Assembly: GCA_002702965.1 (NCBI GenBank)
Contig: PADE01000079.1
Span: 44,649 to 62,089 of the forward strand
Source of the DNA: Planctomycetaceae bacterium
GTDB lineage: Bacteria; Planctomycetota; Planctomycetia; Pirellulales; Pirellulaceae
DNA length: 17,441 bases
Direction: 5' to 3'
Position numbers and translations under genes: made by a program. The notes beneath the pieces were generated by a model that was not told the DNA's origin, made no database searches, and worked only from the letters and a program-made list of their open reading frames with translations. Numbering within the stretch: position 1 is the stretch's first letter; each line of letters opens with the position of its first letter. Shown piece by piece: positions 1 to 7,951 of the stretch.

Positions 1-750
1 GGTACCCCCATTTCGATTCGTGATCTGTTATGTCACCAGGGTGGGCTGGTGCACTACACCAACGGACCGGTAATTCGCACCAAACGAAAATACAACACGC
101 CCCATCCTTTTGCCGACGTCGTGCTGGCCCTCGATCAGTTCAAGGACTCTCCTCTGGTGGGTATGCCCGGCGAGAAGTACTCGTACACCACGCACGGATA
201 CATCCTGTTGAGCGCCGTGGTGCAACGCGCGGGAGCACAGCCGTTTGCCGATCAAATCCGCAATCGCATCATCCGACCGTTGGGATTGCGGACCCTGGAG
301 CCAGACTACCAGTGGGAGTCGATTCCGCACCGCGCCATCGGCTACCGTCAACGGGACGGGAAGATCGTGCGCTCGACAAACACCGACGTCAGTTGGAAGC
401 TGGGTGGTGGCGGTTTTCTCTCCAACATTGACGACTTAGCAAAGTACGCTGCCGCGCTGATCGAGCAGCGCCTGGTCGATCCCCAGACGGCGGCCAAGAT
501 GTGGACACCGCAACGCACTCGCGACGGCACTCTGACCCGCGTCGGACTGGGTTTTATGGTCCAGGGCCGCGGCGCGCAACTGCGCGTTTCTCACAATGGG
601 GGACAGGAAAAAACACGCACACGGTTGGTCAGTTATCCGCGGCAGCGCCACGCAGTGGTGCTGATGTCCAACTCCGAACACGCGGCACCCGAGAAGTTCA
701 CCGCCGCCGTCTATCGGGCGTGGCAAAGAGCGGAGAGGAACGGAAATTGA
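1..750 (+). CDS. Serine hydrolase, beta-lactamase/class C PBP family (5' end outside window)
   Basis: Only the last 249 residues are visible; the frame is open to base 1, so the N-terminus with the nucleophilic SxxK motif lies upstream. The first visible residues (ISIRDLLCHQGGL) match the segment that follows SxxK in class C beta-lactamase-like proteins. KYSYTTHGYILL near residue 60 sits where the YxN motif normally is, with Thr replacing Asn. LGGGGFLSNIDDLAKYAAAL near residue 135 is the conserved 'GGlySTaeDla' helix, and HNGG near residue 198 is the third (H/K)xG motif. The family includes esterases, D-aminopeptidases and penicillin-binding proteins, so the substrate cannot be named. The stop codon overlaps the TTG start of the next gene (TTGA at 747-750), which suggests translational coupling to the amine-oxidation genes. 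The family call is firm; the activity is unknown. Confidence 0.85.
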   Translation, partial: GTPISIRDLLCHQGGLVHYTNGPVIRTKRKYNTPHPFADVVLALDQFKDSPLVGMPGEKYSYTTHGYILLSAVVQRAGAQPFADQIRNRIIRPLGLRTLEPDYQWESIPHRAIGYRQRDGKIVRSTNTDVSWKLGGGGFLSNIDDLAKYAAALIEQRLVDPQTAAKMWTPQRTRDGTLTRVGLGFMVQGRGAQLRVSHNGGQEKTRTRLVSYPRQRHAVVLMSNSEHAAPEKFTAAVYRAWQRAERNGN

Positions 751-2012
751 GCAACTGGCCAAACACGGCGGACGTGGTGGTCATCGGCGGTGGCGTCGCC
801 GGTCTCAGCACGGCCATGCAGCTGGCGATGCGCGATTGCCGAGTCGTCGTCTTGGAGCGACAGCAGTTGGGGAACGGGTCCAGTGGGCGGGCAGCCGGTC
901 TGCTGGGGCAACTACGGGGCACGGCTGAATCGACGCGGATGTTGATGGACGGGGTCAACATCGTTCGCGAACTCGAAGGACAAGCGGGGGTCGAAATTTT
1001 CGTTCAGACCGGGTCGTTGCGGATCGCCGACACTCTCGCTCGCGCACAAGAGATCAAAGACCTCGTCGAGATGGGCAAGTCGATCGGATTCGAAATCGAC
1101 CACATGGCAATCGACGACGTCGCCCGGAGCCTTCCCTACATGAAAACCGACGGCCTGGTGGATGCCTGCTACTGCCCGACCGACGGGCACCTGCAGCCGG
1201 CCGAATTAGTCGCCGCTTATTTACACGTCGGACGCGAACGGGGCGTCCACTGCGAGAGTCAATGCCCGGTCGAAGAGATACTGGTTGCCGACAATCGCGT
1301 CGGAGGAGTCAAAACGCAGCGCGGTACGATCGCCGCACCGGTGGTTGTCAACGCGGCCGGACCCTGGTCCTATCTGGTCGCGGGCCTCACCCAAACGCCC
1401 CTGCAAACGGCCGCCCTGGGACACGTCTACTTGACCACACGACCCGATCCCGAGCGGCCCATCGACCCCCGCAGCCCGGCCATTCGCGATCGCCAACTGA
1501 GGCTCTACGCGCGCCCCGAAACGGGGGGCCTGATCGTCGGCATGTACGCCGAAGAAACGACTCTGTTTGATATGCAATCGCTACCGTCGGGTTTCGACAT
1601 GTCAGCGATGAAAGTCCGTCGCGACGATTTGCAGGTCGCCCGCCTGATCGACGCGGTCCATCAGCGTTATCCCTGGATTGACGAGCGAACCCCGATGACG
1701 ATGACCACGGGGATCATGACGTTTACACCCGATGGAAAACCCCTGTGTGGTAAGTTGCCCGACATCGACGGGCTGTTTTATTGTTCCGGTTTCTGCGGCC
1801 ACGGCATCGTGCAGAGTCCAACCATCGGAGTGATCATGGCGGACCTGATCCTAGCGGGTCAGACCGACTACGATATCGGGGCCATCGAGGCCGACCGCTT
1901 CTGGGATCTCCCCGGCTTCCAAGAGCGCGATCGAATTGGGCGGCTCTGCGATCAGATGCACGCCAGCTATTACGGCAAAATAGAAGGCCAACAGGGCGCG
2001 CAAACCGGCTGA
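747..2012 (+). CDS. DAO-family FAD-dependent oxidoreductase, probable N-methylglycine (dimethylglycine/sarcosine) dehydrogenase
   Basis: The protein has 421 residues. The frame is open upstream, but I place the start at TTG 747. It has an AGAGGA Shine-Dalgarno 7 nt upstream, overlaps the preceding stop, and puts the FAD Rossmann motif GGGVAG at residues 14-19, the usual place. VVVLE (Glu37) binds the FAD ribose. GSSGRAAGL at 44-52 aligns with GSTWHAAGL of dimethylglycine dehydrogenase, but the position of the covalent-flavin His is Arg48. CPTDGHLQP and TFTPDGKPLCG near the C-terminus are further family signatures. There is no C-terminal GcvT-like folate domain, unlike 800-residue mitochondrial DMGDH/SDH. 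The gene lies next to ETF genes, so ETF is the likely electron acceptor. It is paralogous to the gene at 9227-10456. Substrate is inferred from context; D-amino acid or another secondary/tertiary amine is possible. Confidence 0.85.
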   Translation: MSNWPNTADVVVIGGGVAGLSTAMQLAMRDCRVVVLERQQLGNGSSGRAAGLLGQLRGTAESTRMLMDGVNIVRELEGQAGVEIFVQTGSLRIADTLARAQEIKDLVEMGKSIGFEIDHMAIDDVARSLPYMKTDGLVDACYCPTDGHLQPAELVAAYLHVGRERGVHCESQCPVEEILVADNRVGGVKTQRGTIAAPVVVNAAGPWSYLVAGLTQTPLQTAALGHVYLTTRPDPERPIDPRSPAIRDRQLRLYARPETGGLIVGMYAEETTLFDMQSLPSGFDMSAMKVRRDDLQVARLIDAVHQRYPWIDERTPMTMTTGIMTFTPDGKPLCGKLPDIDGLFYCSGFCGHGIVQSPTIGVIMADLILAGQTDYDIGAIEADRFWDLPGFQERDRIGRLCDQMHASYYGKIEGQQGAQTG

Positions 2013-2120
2013 TCCCAGACAGACACGGCTCCCGCGGCGCAAGAACCCGCCGCCACTTTTCGCGAACAAATCGACTCGCGGCACTCCCCCATACCCGGCG
2101 AACCGGAGCCAGCGGCCCTC

Positions 2121-2867
2121 ATGAAGATTCTCGTGCCCTGCAAACGTGTTCCGGACGCCGATCAGAAGATCGAAGTGCACCCCGATGGCTCGGCAATCAT
2201 TAGCGCACACCTGCCGTTCCTGTTGAATCCATTTGATGCGATCGCGGTCGAAGAGGCGGTGCGGATTCGTGAACAACGCGATGGAGAAACGGAGATCCTC
2301 GCCGTCACGATCGGCGAAGAAGTCTGTCAGGACGAACTCCGCACGGCCTTGGCGATGGGCGCCGACCGGGCCTTACTGGTCGTCTGTTTGCAGCCACCCG
2401 ATCCCTGGAACGTCGCCCGGATACTGCGCGCCGTAACGCAGCGCGAGCAACCCGACCTGGTGTTGATGGGCAAACAGGCGGTCGACGACGATTCGAACCA
2501 GGTGGGCCAATTTCTCGCAGCGCTGTTGGACTGGCCCCAGGCGACGTTCGCCTCCCGGTTGAACTTTGTCGACAACGGATTGCGGGTCGCCCGTGAGACC
2601 GATGCGGGCCTCGAAACGGTCACCGTTTCTCTACCCGCCGTCGTGACCACCGATCTGCGTCTCAACGAGCCCCGCTACGCCTCATTGACCAGCATCCTGA
2701 AGGCCCGCAAACAGTCGATCGACCAGTTCTGTCTGGCGGACCTCGCTGTCGAACTCGAGCCCCGCTTAGAAATTAGGCATTTGGAGACCACCGCCTCGGC
2801 GCGTTCGTGCCAGTGGGTCACCAGCGCCGCAGAGCTGGTCGACCGACTGCGGCGCGAAACGCACTAA
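2121..2867 (+). CDS. etfB: Electron transfer flavoprotein beta subunit
   Basis: The protein has 248 residues, close to the usual 250-260. It carries the small ETF subunit, which binds AMP and supplies the docking loop for dehydrogenases. The N-terminus MKILVPCKRVPD and the NPFDAIAVEEAVRIRE segment (residues 36-51) are typical. GKQAVDDDSNQVGQFLA (117-133) is the AMP-binding region. TTDLRLNEPRYASLTSILKA (176-195) is the ETF-beta signature containing the recognition loop. A GGAG lies 12 nt before the ATG, which is a long spacing. It follows the FAD oxidoreductase after a 108-base gap and precedes etfA by 40 bases. Together they form the soluble carrier that takes electrons from the flanking flavin dehydrogenases and passes them to the membrane Fe-S protein encoded next. 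Confidence 0.96.
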   Translation: MKILVPCKRVPDADQKIEVHPDGSAIISAHLPFLLNPFDAIAVEEAVRIREQRDGETEILAVTIGEEVCQDELRTALAMGADRALLVVCLQPPDPWNVARILRAVTQREQPDLVLMGKQAVDDDSNQVGQFLAALLDWPQATFASRLNFVDNGLRVARETDAGLETVTVSLPAVVTTDLRLNEPRYASLTSILKARKQSIDQFCLADLAVELEPRLEIRHLETTASARSCQWVTSAAELVDRLRRETH

Positions 2868-2907
2868 CTTGGGCTGAACCATCCGACCGAAAGGGAATGC
2901 ATCTATC

Positions 2908-3903
2908 ATGAAGTGTCTTGTCGTCGCCGAACACGATGGCGCGACCGTGCGGGCGGGTAGTCTGGCGGCGCTCGGATTCGCGGCCGACGTCGCTGCGCAG
3001 ACCGGCGGTTCGACCACCTGGCTGATCCTCGGTCACGAACTGAACGACGTCAGCCAACACGCGGCCCGCTATGCCGCCGTGTTGGCCGGTGACCACCCGC
3101 TGTTGGCTGCCCCCACCGCAGACCGCTACGCGGCCGTGATCGACGACCAGACACGTCGCGGAGAGTTTGACCTGGTGGTGGCGGCCGCCAGCACGTTCGC
3201 CAAGGATGTGGTGGGGCGGGCGGGCGGACTCTTGGGCGGCGCCATGGCCAGCGACGTCGTCGCGCACCGCTGGGAAAACGACCGCCTGGTCATGCAACGG
3301 CCGATGTACGCCGGCGCCGTCCTGGCGACGGTGGTGTTGTCGGGCAGCCCGCAAATCGTCACCGTTCGCCCGACCGCGTACGCCGCGCCCCAACCACGCA
3401 CCGAGCCCGCCGAAATCGCCACGGTGGGCATCGATGCCGAAACGCTCCCGCAACACATCGAGTGGCTCGAACTCGAAACAAGACCCACCCATCGCCCCGA
3501 TGTCAGCGAGGCCCAGATCGTCGTTTCGGGGGGCCGAGCGATCCGGGATCGCGACGATTTTGAACGGCTGATCGGTGGCCTGGCGGACGCCTTGGGGGGA
3601 GCCACTGGCAGTTCGCGGGCACTCGTCGACGCCGGTATCACCCCCAACGAATTCCAAGTCGGCCAAACCGGTAAGATCGTAGCGCCCGAGTTATATTGCG
3701 CGGTGGGAATTTCCGGAGCGGTCCAGCACCTGGCGGGCATGAAGAACTCAAAGATGATTGTGGCCATCAATCAGGACGCCGACGCACCGATTTTTGAGGT
3801 TGCCGATTACGGACTGGTGGGGGATGTTTACCAGGTCGTCCCCGAACTGATCCAGCGTCTCAAGGATGAACCGGATCGCCATCATCCCCCGCCCGAGTCC
3901 TAA
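2908..3903 (+). CDS. etfA: Electron transfer flavoprotein alpha subunit
   Basis: The protein has 331 residues, slightly longer than the usual 310-320. It binds the redox-active FAD of the EtfAB heterodimer. The N-terminal domain (1-160) begins MKCLVVAEHDG. The C-terminal FAD domain shows, in order, VVSGGRAIRDRDDF (205-218), GSSRALVDAG (234-243), QVGQTGKIVAPELYCAVGISG (250-270), QHLAGMKNSK and INQDADAPIFEVADYGLVGD (287-306). The last is the ETF-alpha signature. Position 211 is Ala where GRG is usual. The SR pair and QVGQTG, which contact FAD, are intact. The ATG at 2908 has an AAGGGAA about 11 nt upstream. Gene order etfB-etfA followed by an Fe-S membrane protein matches known ETF:quinone modules. 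Confidence 0.97.
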   Translation: MKCLVVAEHDGATVRAGSLAALGFAADVAAQTGGSTTWLILGHELNDVSQHAARYAAVLAGDHPLLAAPTADRYAAVIDDQTRRGEFDLVVAAASTFAKDVVGRAGGLLGGAMASDVVAHRWENDRLVMQRPMYAGAVLATVVLSGSPQIVTVRPTAYAAPQPRTEPAEIATVGIDAETLPQHIEWLELETRPTHRPDVSEAQIVVSGGRAIRDRDDFERLIGGLADALGGATGSSRALVDAGITPNEFQVGQTGKIVAPELYCAVGISGAVQHLAGMKNSKMIVAINQDADAPIFEVADYGLVGDVYQVVPELIQRLKDEPDRHHPPPES

Positions 3904-3954
3904 CCGAGCATTACGTCACACCACCGCGCGGCCTCGTTCTGCCGGCCCAGCACT

Positions 3955-6003
3955 ATGAACCAAGACTCCTCCCAGACACCGCTGACGCGCGAGGTGTTCG
4001 GGAACATCAACGATCTTTCCCGCGGGGTGTTTTACCTGTTGGCTGTGGTGGCCGCGCTAGTATTCTGCTGGGGTGTGTGGCGACGGGTGCGATTGTGGCG
4101 ACGGGGAAGAAAGTCTGCGTCCGCGGTGCCCTGGCGAGTCATGACCCGCCGGTTCCTGACCGACGTGCTCTGGCAACCCATCGTACGCCGCGGCCGCCTC
4201 GGGGCCGGTCGGGCCCACGCGTTGTTGTTCGGTGGATTCTGCGCGCTACTGGTCGGTACGATCCTGATCGGTGTCGAACATTACGGAGCCGCCGCCGCCG
4301 GGCGAACCCCCGGCCAACCGCTGTTTCACAGCGGTCTCTATTACGCGGTCTACGAATTCACCCTGGACACCTGCGGGCTGTTGATGCTGGTCGGTTGTGG
4401 GTGGTTTGCCTGGCGCCGCTGGCGGGGCCACAGCACCATCGATCGCCACTGGACCGATGTCTACGTGCTGGCCAGCCTGATGTTGCTGGGCGTCACCGGC
4501 TACCTGGTCGAGGGTCTGCGGATCATTCACGAGCAGACACGCCAGCCAGGGGTTTCCTATGTGGGTCTGGGTGTGGCCCGCGGGATGCAATCCCTGGGAA
4601 TCGGAGTTTCGCTCGCCAGGCAAATCCACTTCCAGCTGTGGTGGCTGCACGCGGTGTTGGCGCTCGGCTGGATCGCCGCGTTTCCATACACCCGTTTGCT
4701 GCACGTCCTGGTGGGTAGTTTCCAACTGGTCACCCGCGACCATCAACCGGGCGCGCTGACGCCGATTTCTCTGGAAGAGGTTGAAGAGCACGGCTACGTA
4801 GGCGCCGGCCGATTGAGCGATCTGACCTGGCGACAACTGCTCGAGTTGGACGCCTGTATCGCTTGTGGCCGCTGCCAGGACGCCTGCCCGGCACATCAGG
4901 CGGGCCAACCGCTTTCACCCCGCGACGTGGTGCAATCGTTGCGGGACCAGTTGAACCACTGGCAACCATCGGCCGAGCCGCCAGCCGACCTGCGCAACGA
5001 CGATGATCGCACCTCGGGAGCTGCGCTGTGGTCCTGCACCACCTGTGGGGCCTGCGCCCAGGTCTGTCCGCTGGGCGTCGACCCGCTGGGACTGATCACA
5101 CCGCTGCGCCGGTACCAGGTGGGTGAAGGGCAACTGCGTGGCGGCCCCGCCAACGCGCTGCAAAAGATGCAGCGCAGCGGGAATCCGTGGGGGCTGCCGA
5201 TCGCCGACCGGATGGACTGGGCGACCGGCCTGGAGGTCCCCACCGCGGCCGAGCGCCCCGATTTCGAGGTGCTCTACTGGGTCGGCTGCGCCGCCGCCTA
5301 CGACCGCTCCGCGCGGAACGTGGCCCGCGCAGTGGTCCAGCTATTGACGGCCGCGAATGTCTCGTTCGCGGTCCTGGGACCCGAGGAGCGCTGTACGGGC
5401 GAATCGGCCCGACGGATGGGAGAAGAATTCCTGTTTCAGGAACTGGCCGCACAGAATCAGGCGGTGCTGCAACGACATGGCGTACGAAAAATCGTCACCC
5501 ATTGCCCCCACTGCCTGAACAGCCTGCGCAAGGATTACCCTCAATTCGGCCCCTCGTATGAAGTCATTCACCACACCCAGTTCCTGCTCGAACTGGTCGA
5601 TCAGGGCAAGCTTCCCAACCCCCGTGGCCGGACGGGAGGTGTGACCTACCACGACCCTTGCTATCTGTCACGGGCTAACGGAATCAGCTCGGCGCCCCGG
5701 CAATTGCTCGAGGGCACCGGCCAGGACGACCCCCAGGATCGACTGGTCGAGTTGCCACGGCACGGCGCGAACACGGCCTGTTGTGGCGCCGGGGGAGGCC
5801 GGATGTGGATGGACGACAACCCCGGCCAGCGCATCGGCAGCGGCCGAATCGACGAGATCATCGACAGCGGAAGCCAAACGGTGGCGGTCGCCTGCCCCTT
5901 CTGCCGGGTGATGGTCGGGGACGGTCTGGCCGACAGGCAGGTCGGTATCGAGGTCCGCGACGTCGCCGAAATTCTGCTCGATTCCCTCCAGACGGAAAGC
6001 TGA
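3955..6003 (+). CDS. Membrane-bound Fe-S/heterodisulfide reductase-like protein, probable ETF:quinone oxidoreductase (EtfD/DgcB type)
   Basis: The protein has 682 residues. The N-terminal 260 residues hold about five or six transmembrane helices (roughly 24-42, 87-107, 130-153, 168-186, 224-252), resembling the nitrate-reductase gamma b-type domain, with several membrane histidines (e.g. His109, His225, His232, His250) as possible haem ligands. Two [4Fe-4S] ferredoxin motifs follow: Cys301/304/307/311 and Cys361/364/367/371. Two CCG (DUF224) domains are then seen: Cys445...Cys480-Thr-Gly...Cys517/520 and Cys569...Cys609-Cys610-Gly...Cys647/650. The CTG variant in the first is common in this family. 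Homologues with this layout include mycobacterial EtfD, syntrophic ETF:menaquinone oxidoreductases and Pseudomonas DgcB of dimethylglycine catabolism. Position behind etfBA supports the role of moving electrons from reduced ETF to the quinone pool. No clear Shine-Dalgarno precedes ATG 3955. Confidence 0.9.
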   Translation: MNQDSSQTPLTREVFGNINDLSRGVFYLLAVVAALVFCWGVWRRVRLWRRGRKSASAVPWRVMTRRFLTDVLWQPIVRRGRLGAGRAHALLFGGFCALLVGTILIGVEHYGAAAAGRTPGQPLFHSGLYYAVYEFTLDTCGLLMLVGCGWFAWRRWRGHSTIDRHWTDVYVLASLMLLGVTGYLVEGLRIIHEQTRQPGVSYVGLGVARGMQSLGIGVSLARQIHFQLWWLHAVLALGWIAAFPYTRLLHVLVGSFQLVTRDHQPGALTPISLEEVEEHGYVGAGRLSDLTWRQLLELDACIACGRCQDACPAHQAGQPLSPRDVVQSLRDQLNHWQPSAEPPADLRNDDDRTSGAALWSCTTCGACAQVCPLGVDPLGLITPLRRYQVGEGQLRGGPANALQKMQRSGNPWGLPIADRMDWATGLEVPTAAERPDFEVLYWVGCAAAYDRSARNVARAVVQLLTAANVSFAVLGPEERCTGESARRMGEEFLFQELAAQNQAVLQRHGVRKIVTHCPHCLNSLRKDYPQFGPSYEVIHHTQFLLELVDQGKLPNPRGRTGGVTYHDPCYLSRANGISSAPRQLLEGTGQDDPQDRLVELPRHGANTACCGAGGGRMWMDDNPGQRIGSGRIDEIIDSGSQTVAVACPFCRVMVGDGLADRQVGIEVRDVAEILLDSLQTES

Positions 6004-6006
6004 CTC

Positions 6007-7356
6007 GTGACGGCAAGTCCCACTCGATTCACGCGTTGGCTGGCCCAGGCACCGACCCCCGTGTTCATGCTGATCGCCACGCTGAGCGCCTTTTCGACCT
6101 ACTTCTGCATGTACGCCTTTCGCAAACCGTTTTCGGCAGCCACGTTTGACGGGCTGCTGTTCTTGGGCGGCCTCGAACTGAAAACCACGCTGCTCACCAG
6201 CCAGATTATCGGCTATACGATCTCCAAATTCCTGGGGATTCGCTTCTGCTCGGAGATCACCCGTCAGTGGCGGTCCCGCGCGTTGATCGGCTGTATCGTC
6301 GTCGCCGAAGCGGCCCTGCTGTTGTTCGCGGTGCTTCCGAACAACCTGAAGGTGGTAGCTATATTCATCAATGGCCTGCCGCTGGGAATGGTCTGGGGCT
6401 TGGTCTGCTGGTATCTGGAAGGCCGCCGCACATCCGAAATGCTGCTGGCCGGTTTGAGCTGTTCCTATATCGTGGCCAGCAGTTCGGTCAAAGTGGTCGG
6501 CAGTTGGATCATGAACAGCGGCGTCTCCGAATTCTGGATGCCGTTCGCTGTGGGGGGCCTGTTCCTGCTGCCGTTCTTGCTGTCGGTCTGGCTGTTGAAT
6601 CAACTGCCCGAACCGACGCCCGAGGACGTGGCCGCGCGCACCGCACGCCAGCCAATGGGCAGCAACGCCCGCTGGCGTTTTTTGACGCAGTTCGCGCTGG
6701 GCATGGTGCTGTTGTGTGTGTTCTATTTCTTCCTGACGGCCTACCGGGACTTCCGGGATAGCTTTATGCCAGAGATTTTTGACGCTCTGGGATACGAACA
6801 AAAACCGACGATGTTCGCCAAAGCCGACTATCCCATCGCGTTTGCTGTAATGCTCACACTGGCCGGCATCAACTGGGTCAAAGACAACCGCCGAGGCCTG
6901 CTGACTGTGTTTGCGGTGATGGCGACCGGCATGCTGATGATGCTACTGAGCACGATCCTGTTCGACGCCGGCAAACTGAGCGGGTTGACCTGGATGATCC
7001 TGGTCGGCCTGGGGGCCTACCTAGCCTACGTCCCGTTCGGGTCGGTGCTGTTCGATCGACTGATCGCGGCCACCGGCTTTGTCGGCACCGCCGTGTTTGC
7101 CATCTACGTGACCGATGCGGTCGGTTACACGGGAACGATTTCACTGATGTTCTTCAAGGACCTGATCCAGCCCGATATCTCGCGGCTCGACTTTTTCCGC
7201 TACCTGACCTATTTCCTGTCGCTCAGTGGCGTCTTGATGGTGGTCGGAAGCGGGGCCTACTTCATGCTTTTGCACACCCGACCCGGTTCCTCGAGCGCGC
7301 CCACAGAAGACGCCGATACGACGAACCCCCACTTCGACACAGACCCAGATCGATAA
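6007..7356 (+). CDS. DUF5690 family MFS-like polytopic membrane protein
   Basis: The protein has 449 residues with about 12 hydrophobic segments, in the size and style of a major facilitator permease. The stretch YFCMYAFRKPFSAATFDG (residues 32-49) is a hallmark I associate with the DUF5690 family of planctomycetes and Bacteroidetes; the family has no established substrate. A charged central loop (EPTPEDVAARTARQ, about 204-217) separates the two halves. The C-terminus is acidic and soluble. The GTG start at 6007 lies 3 nt after the stop of the Fe-S protein gene, with GGAAAG 7 nt upstream, so it is co-transcribed and probably translationally coupled. In this context it could be the uptake carrier for the methylated amine or for a product, but that is inference only. 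Assignment to DUF5690 rests on memory of the motif. Confidence 0.8.
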   Translation: MTASPTRFTRWLAQAPTPVFMLIATLSAFSTYFCMYAFRKPFSAATFDGLLFLGGLELKTTLLTSQIIGYTISKFLGIRFCSEITRQWRSRALIGCIVVAEAALLLFAVLPNNLKVVAIFINGLPLGMVWGLVCWYLEGRRTSEMLLAGLSCSYIVASSSVKVVGSWIMNSGVSEFWMPFAVGGLFLLPFLLSVWLLNQLPEPTPEDVAARTARQPMGSNARWRFLTQFALGMVLLCVFYFFLTAYRDFRDSFMPEIFDALGYEQKPTMFAKADYPIAFAVMLTLAGINWVKDNRRGLLTVFAVMATGMLMMLLSTILFDAGKLSGLTWMILVGLGAYLAYVPFGSVLFDRLIAATGFVGTAVFAIYVTDAVGYTGTISLMFFKDLIQPDISRLDFFRYLTYFLSLSGVLMVVGSGAYFMLLHTRPGSSSAPTEDADTTNPHFDTDPDR

Positions 7357-7364
7357 GAACCCAC

Positions 7365-7775
7365 GTGGTGCCTGAATCCCCAACAGACGATCCCGGCGCG
7401 CCTGATCCTAGTCGACCATGGTGCCCAAGATGTAAAGCACATACTCCGTATCACCTTAAGGAATTGCCCCAACCGACCGGCAAAGGCATCCACAAGAGAA
7501 CCCATGAAACCTATTACACATGCAACCAATGTAGTGGAAAAACGTGGGCGCCCGTCAATCCCATTCTATACGCCGTTGTCTCCGTCCTGCTGTTGATTCT
7601 GTTTACCGGAATCGGCATCGGTGTAGTGGTGAGAGAGGGAGATCCGGTGGGGCTGGGGGCGATTGTGCTTGGTGTGGTTGCTGCGATTATTCTTAAGAAG
7701 GCGAACGCGGAAAACAAAACTCATTGGAAAACATATTGGACGTGGGCGCGTGATCACGGCGATCGAAACCACTGA
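7365..7775 (+). CDS. Small membrane protein with N-terminal zinc ribbon, unknown function
   Basis: The protein has 136 residues and I recognise no named family. A CPRC (Cys20/Cys23) and a CNQC (Cys53/Cys56) pair form a probable four-cysteine zinc ribbon. This is followed by two predicted transmembrane helices at about 65-89 and 94-111 and a basic, Trp-rich C-terminal tail (about 112-136). Two consecutive GTG codons (7365 and 7368) could serve as start; no strong Shine-Dalgarno is visible. It begins 8 nt after the DUF5690 gene stop on the same strand, so it may share the transcript. The DNA from about 7400 to 7740 is visibly richer in A/T than the genes around it, which hints at a different origin. 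It is probably a real gene, given the cysteine pairs and hydrophobic pattern. Confidence 0.7.
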   Translation: MVPESPTDDPGAPDPSRPWCPRCKAHTPYHLKELPQPTGKGIHKRTHETYYTCNQCSGKTWAPVNPILYAVVSVLLLILFTGIGIGVVVREGDPVGLGAIVLGVVAAIILKKANAENKTHWKTYWTWARDHGDRNH

Positions 7776-7810
7776 AGGAAAGACGCGCGACGGTCCGGTA
7801 CAGGGTCTCG

Positions 7811-7826
7811 CGACCACCGGTGGTCG
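7811..7826. promoter_or_regulatory. Perfect 16-bp palindrome upstream of the Rieske oxygenase gene, candidate operator
   Basis: CGACCACCGGTGGTCG equals its own reverse complement over 16 bases. It lies in the 176-base gap between the zinc-ribbon gene and the Rieske oxygenase gene, 125 bases before the latter's ATG. A TAGAAT (7866-7871, five of six matches to TATAAT) lies 40 bases downstream, with no good -35 box. This spacing would suit an activator or repressor site controlling the oxygenase-dehydrogenase pair. It could also form a stem, but no T-run follows, so a terminator is less likely. Confidence 0.4.
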
Positions 7827-7951
7827 AAGTTCGCACCGCGCATCCCCGCCAGCGGCCCCAACACTTAGAATGACCGGACGTGACGTGTTCTCTTTGCGGC
7901 CCAGCGCGGGACGGATGACCCGCGGCCTGACCGCACCACGACCACCCTGCC

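Noticed and set aside
1..6. GGTACC at the very start as a clone-end restriction site
   Set aside because: The same hexamer occurs inside the Fe-S protein gene near 5111, so it does not mark a digest boundary.
501..746. In-frame upstream extension of the first FAD oxidoreductase
   Set aside because: It overlaps the hydrolase gene, reads as Arg/Ser-rich noise, and would put the FAD motif about 95 residues in. TTG 747 has a well-placed Shine-Dalgarno.
2818..3666. Minus-strand open frame of 282 codons opposite etfA
   Set aside because: It has low-complexity Gly/Arg/Asp content and no motif, while etfA on + is unmistakable.
5668..6801. Long minus-strand open frame of 377 codons
   Set aside because: It is His/Gln/Arg-rich with no domain and lies opposite two clear genes. 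Long antisense frames are expected in GC-rich DNA.
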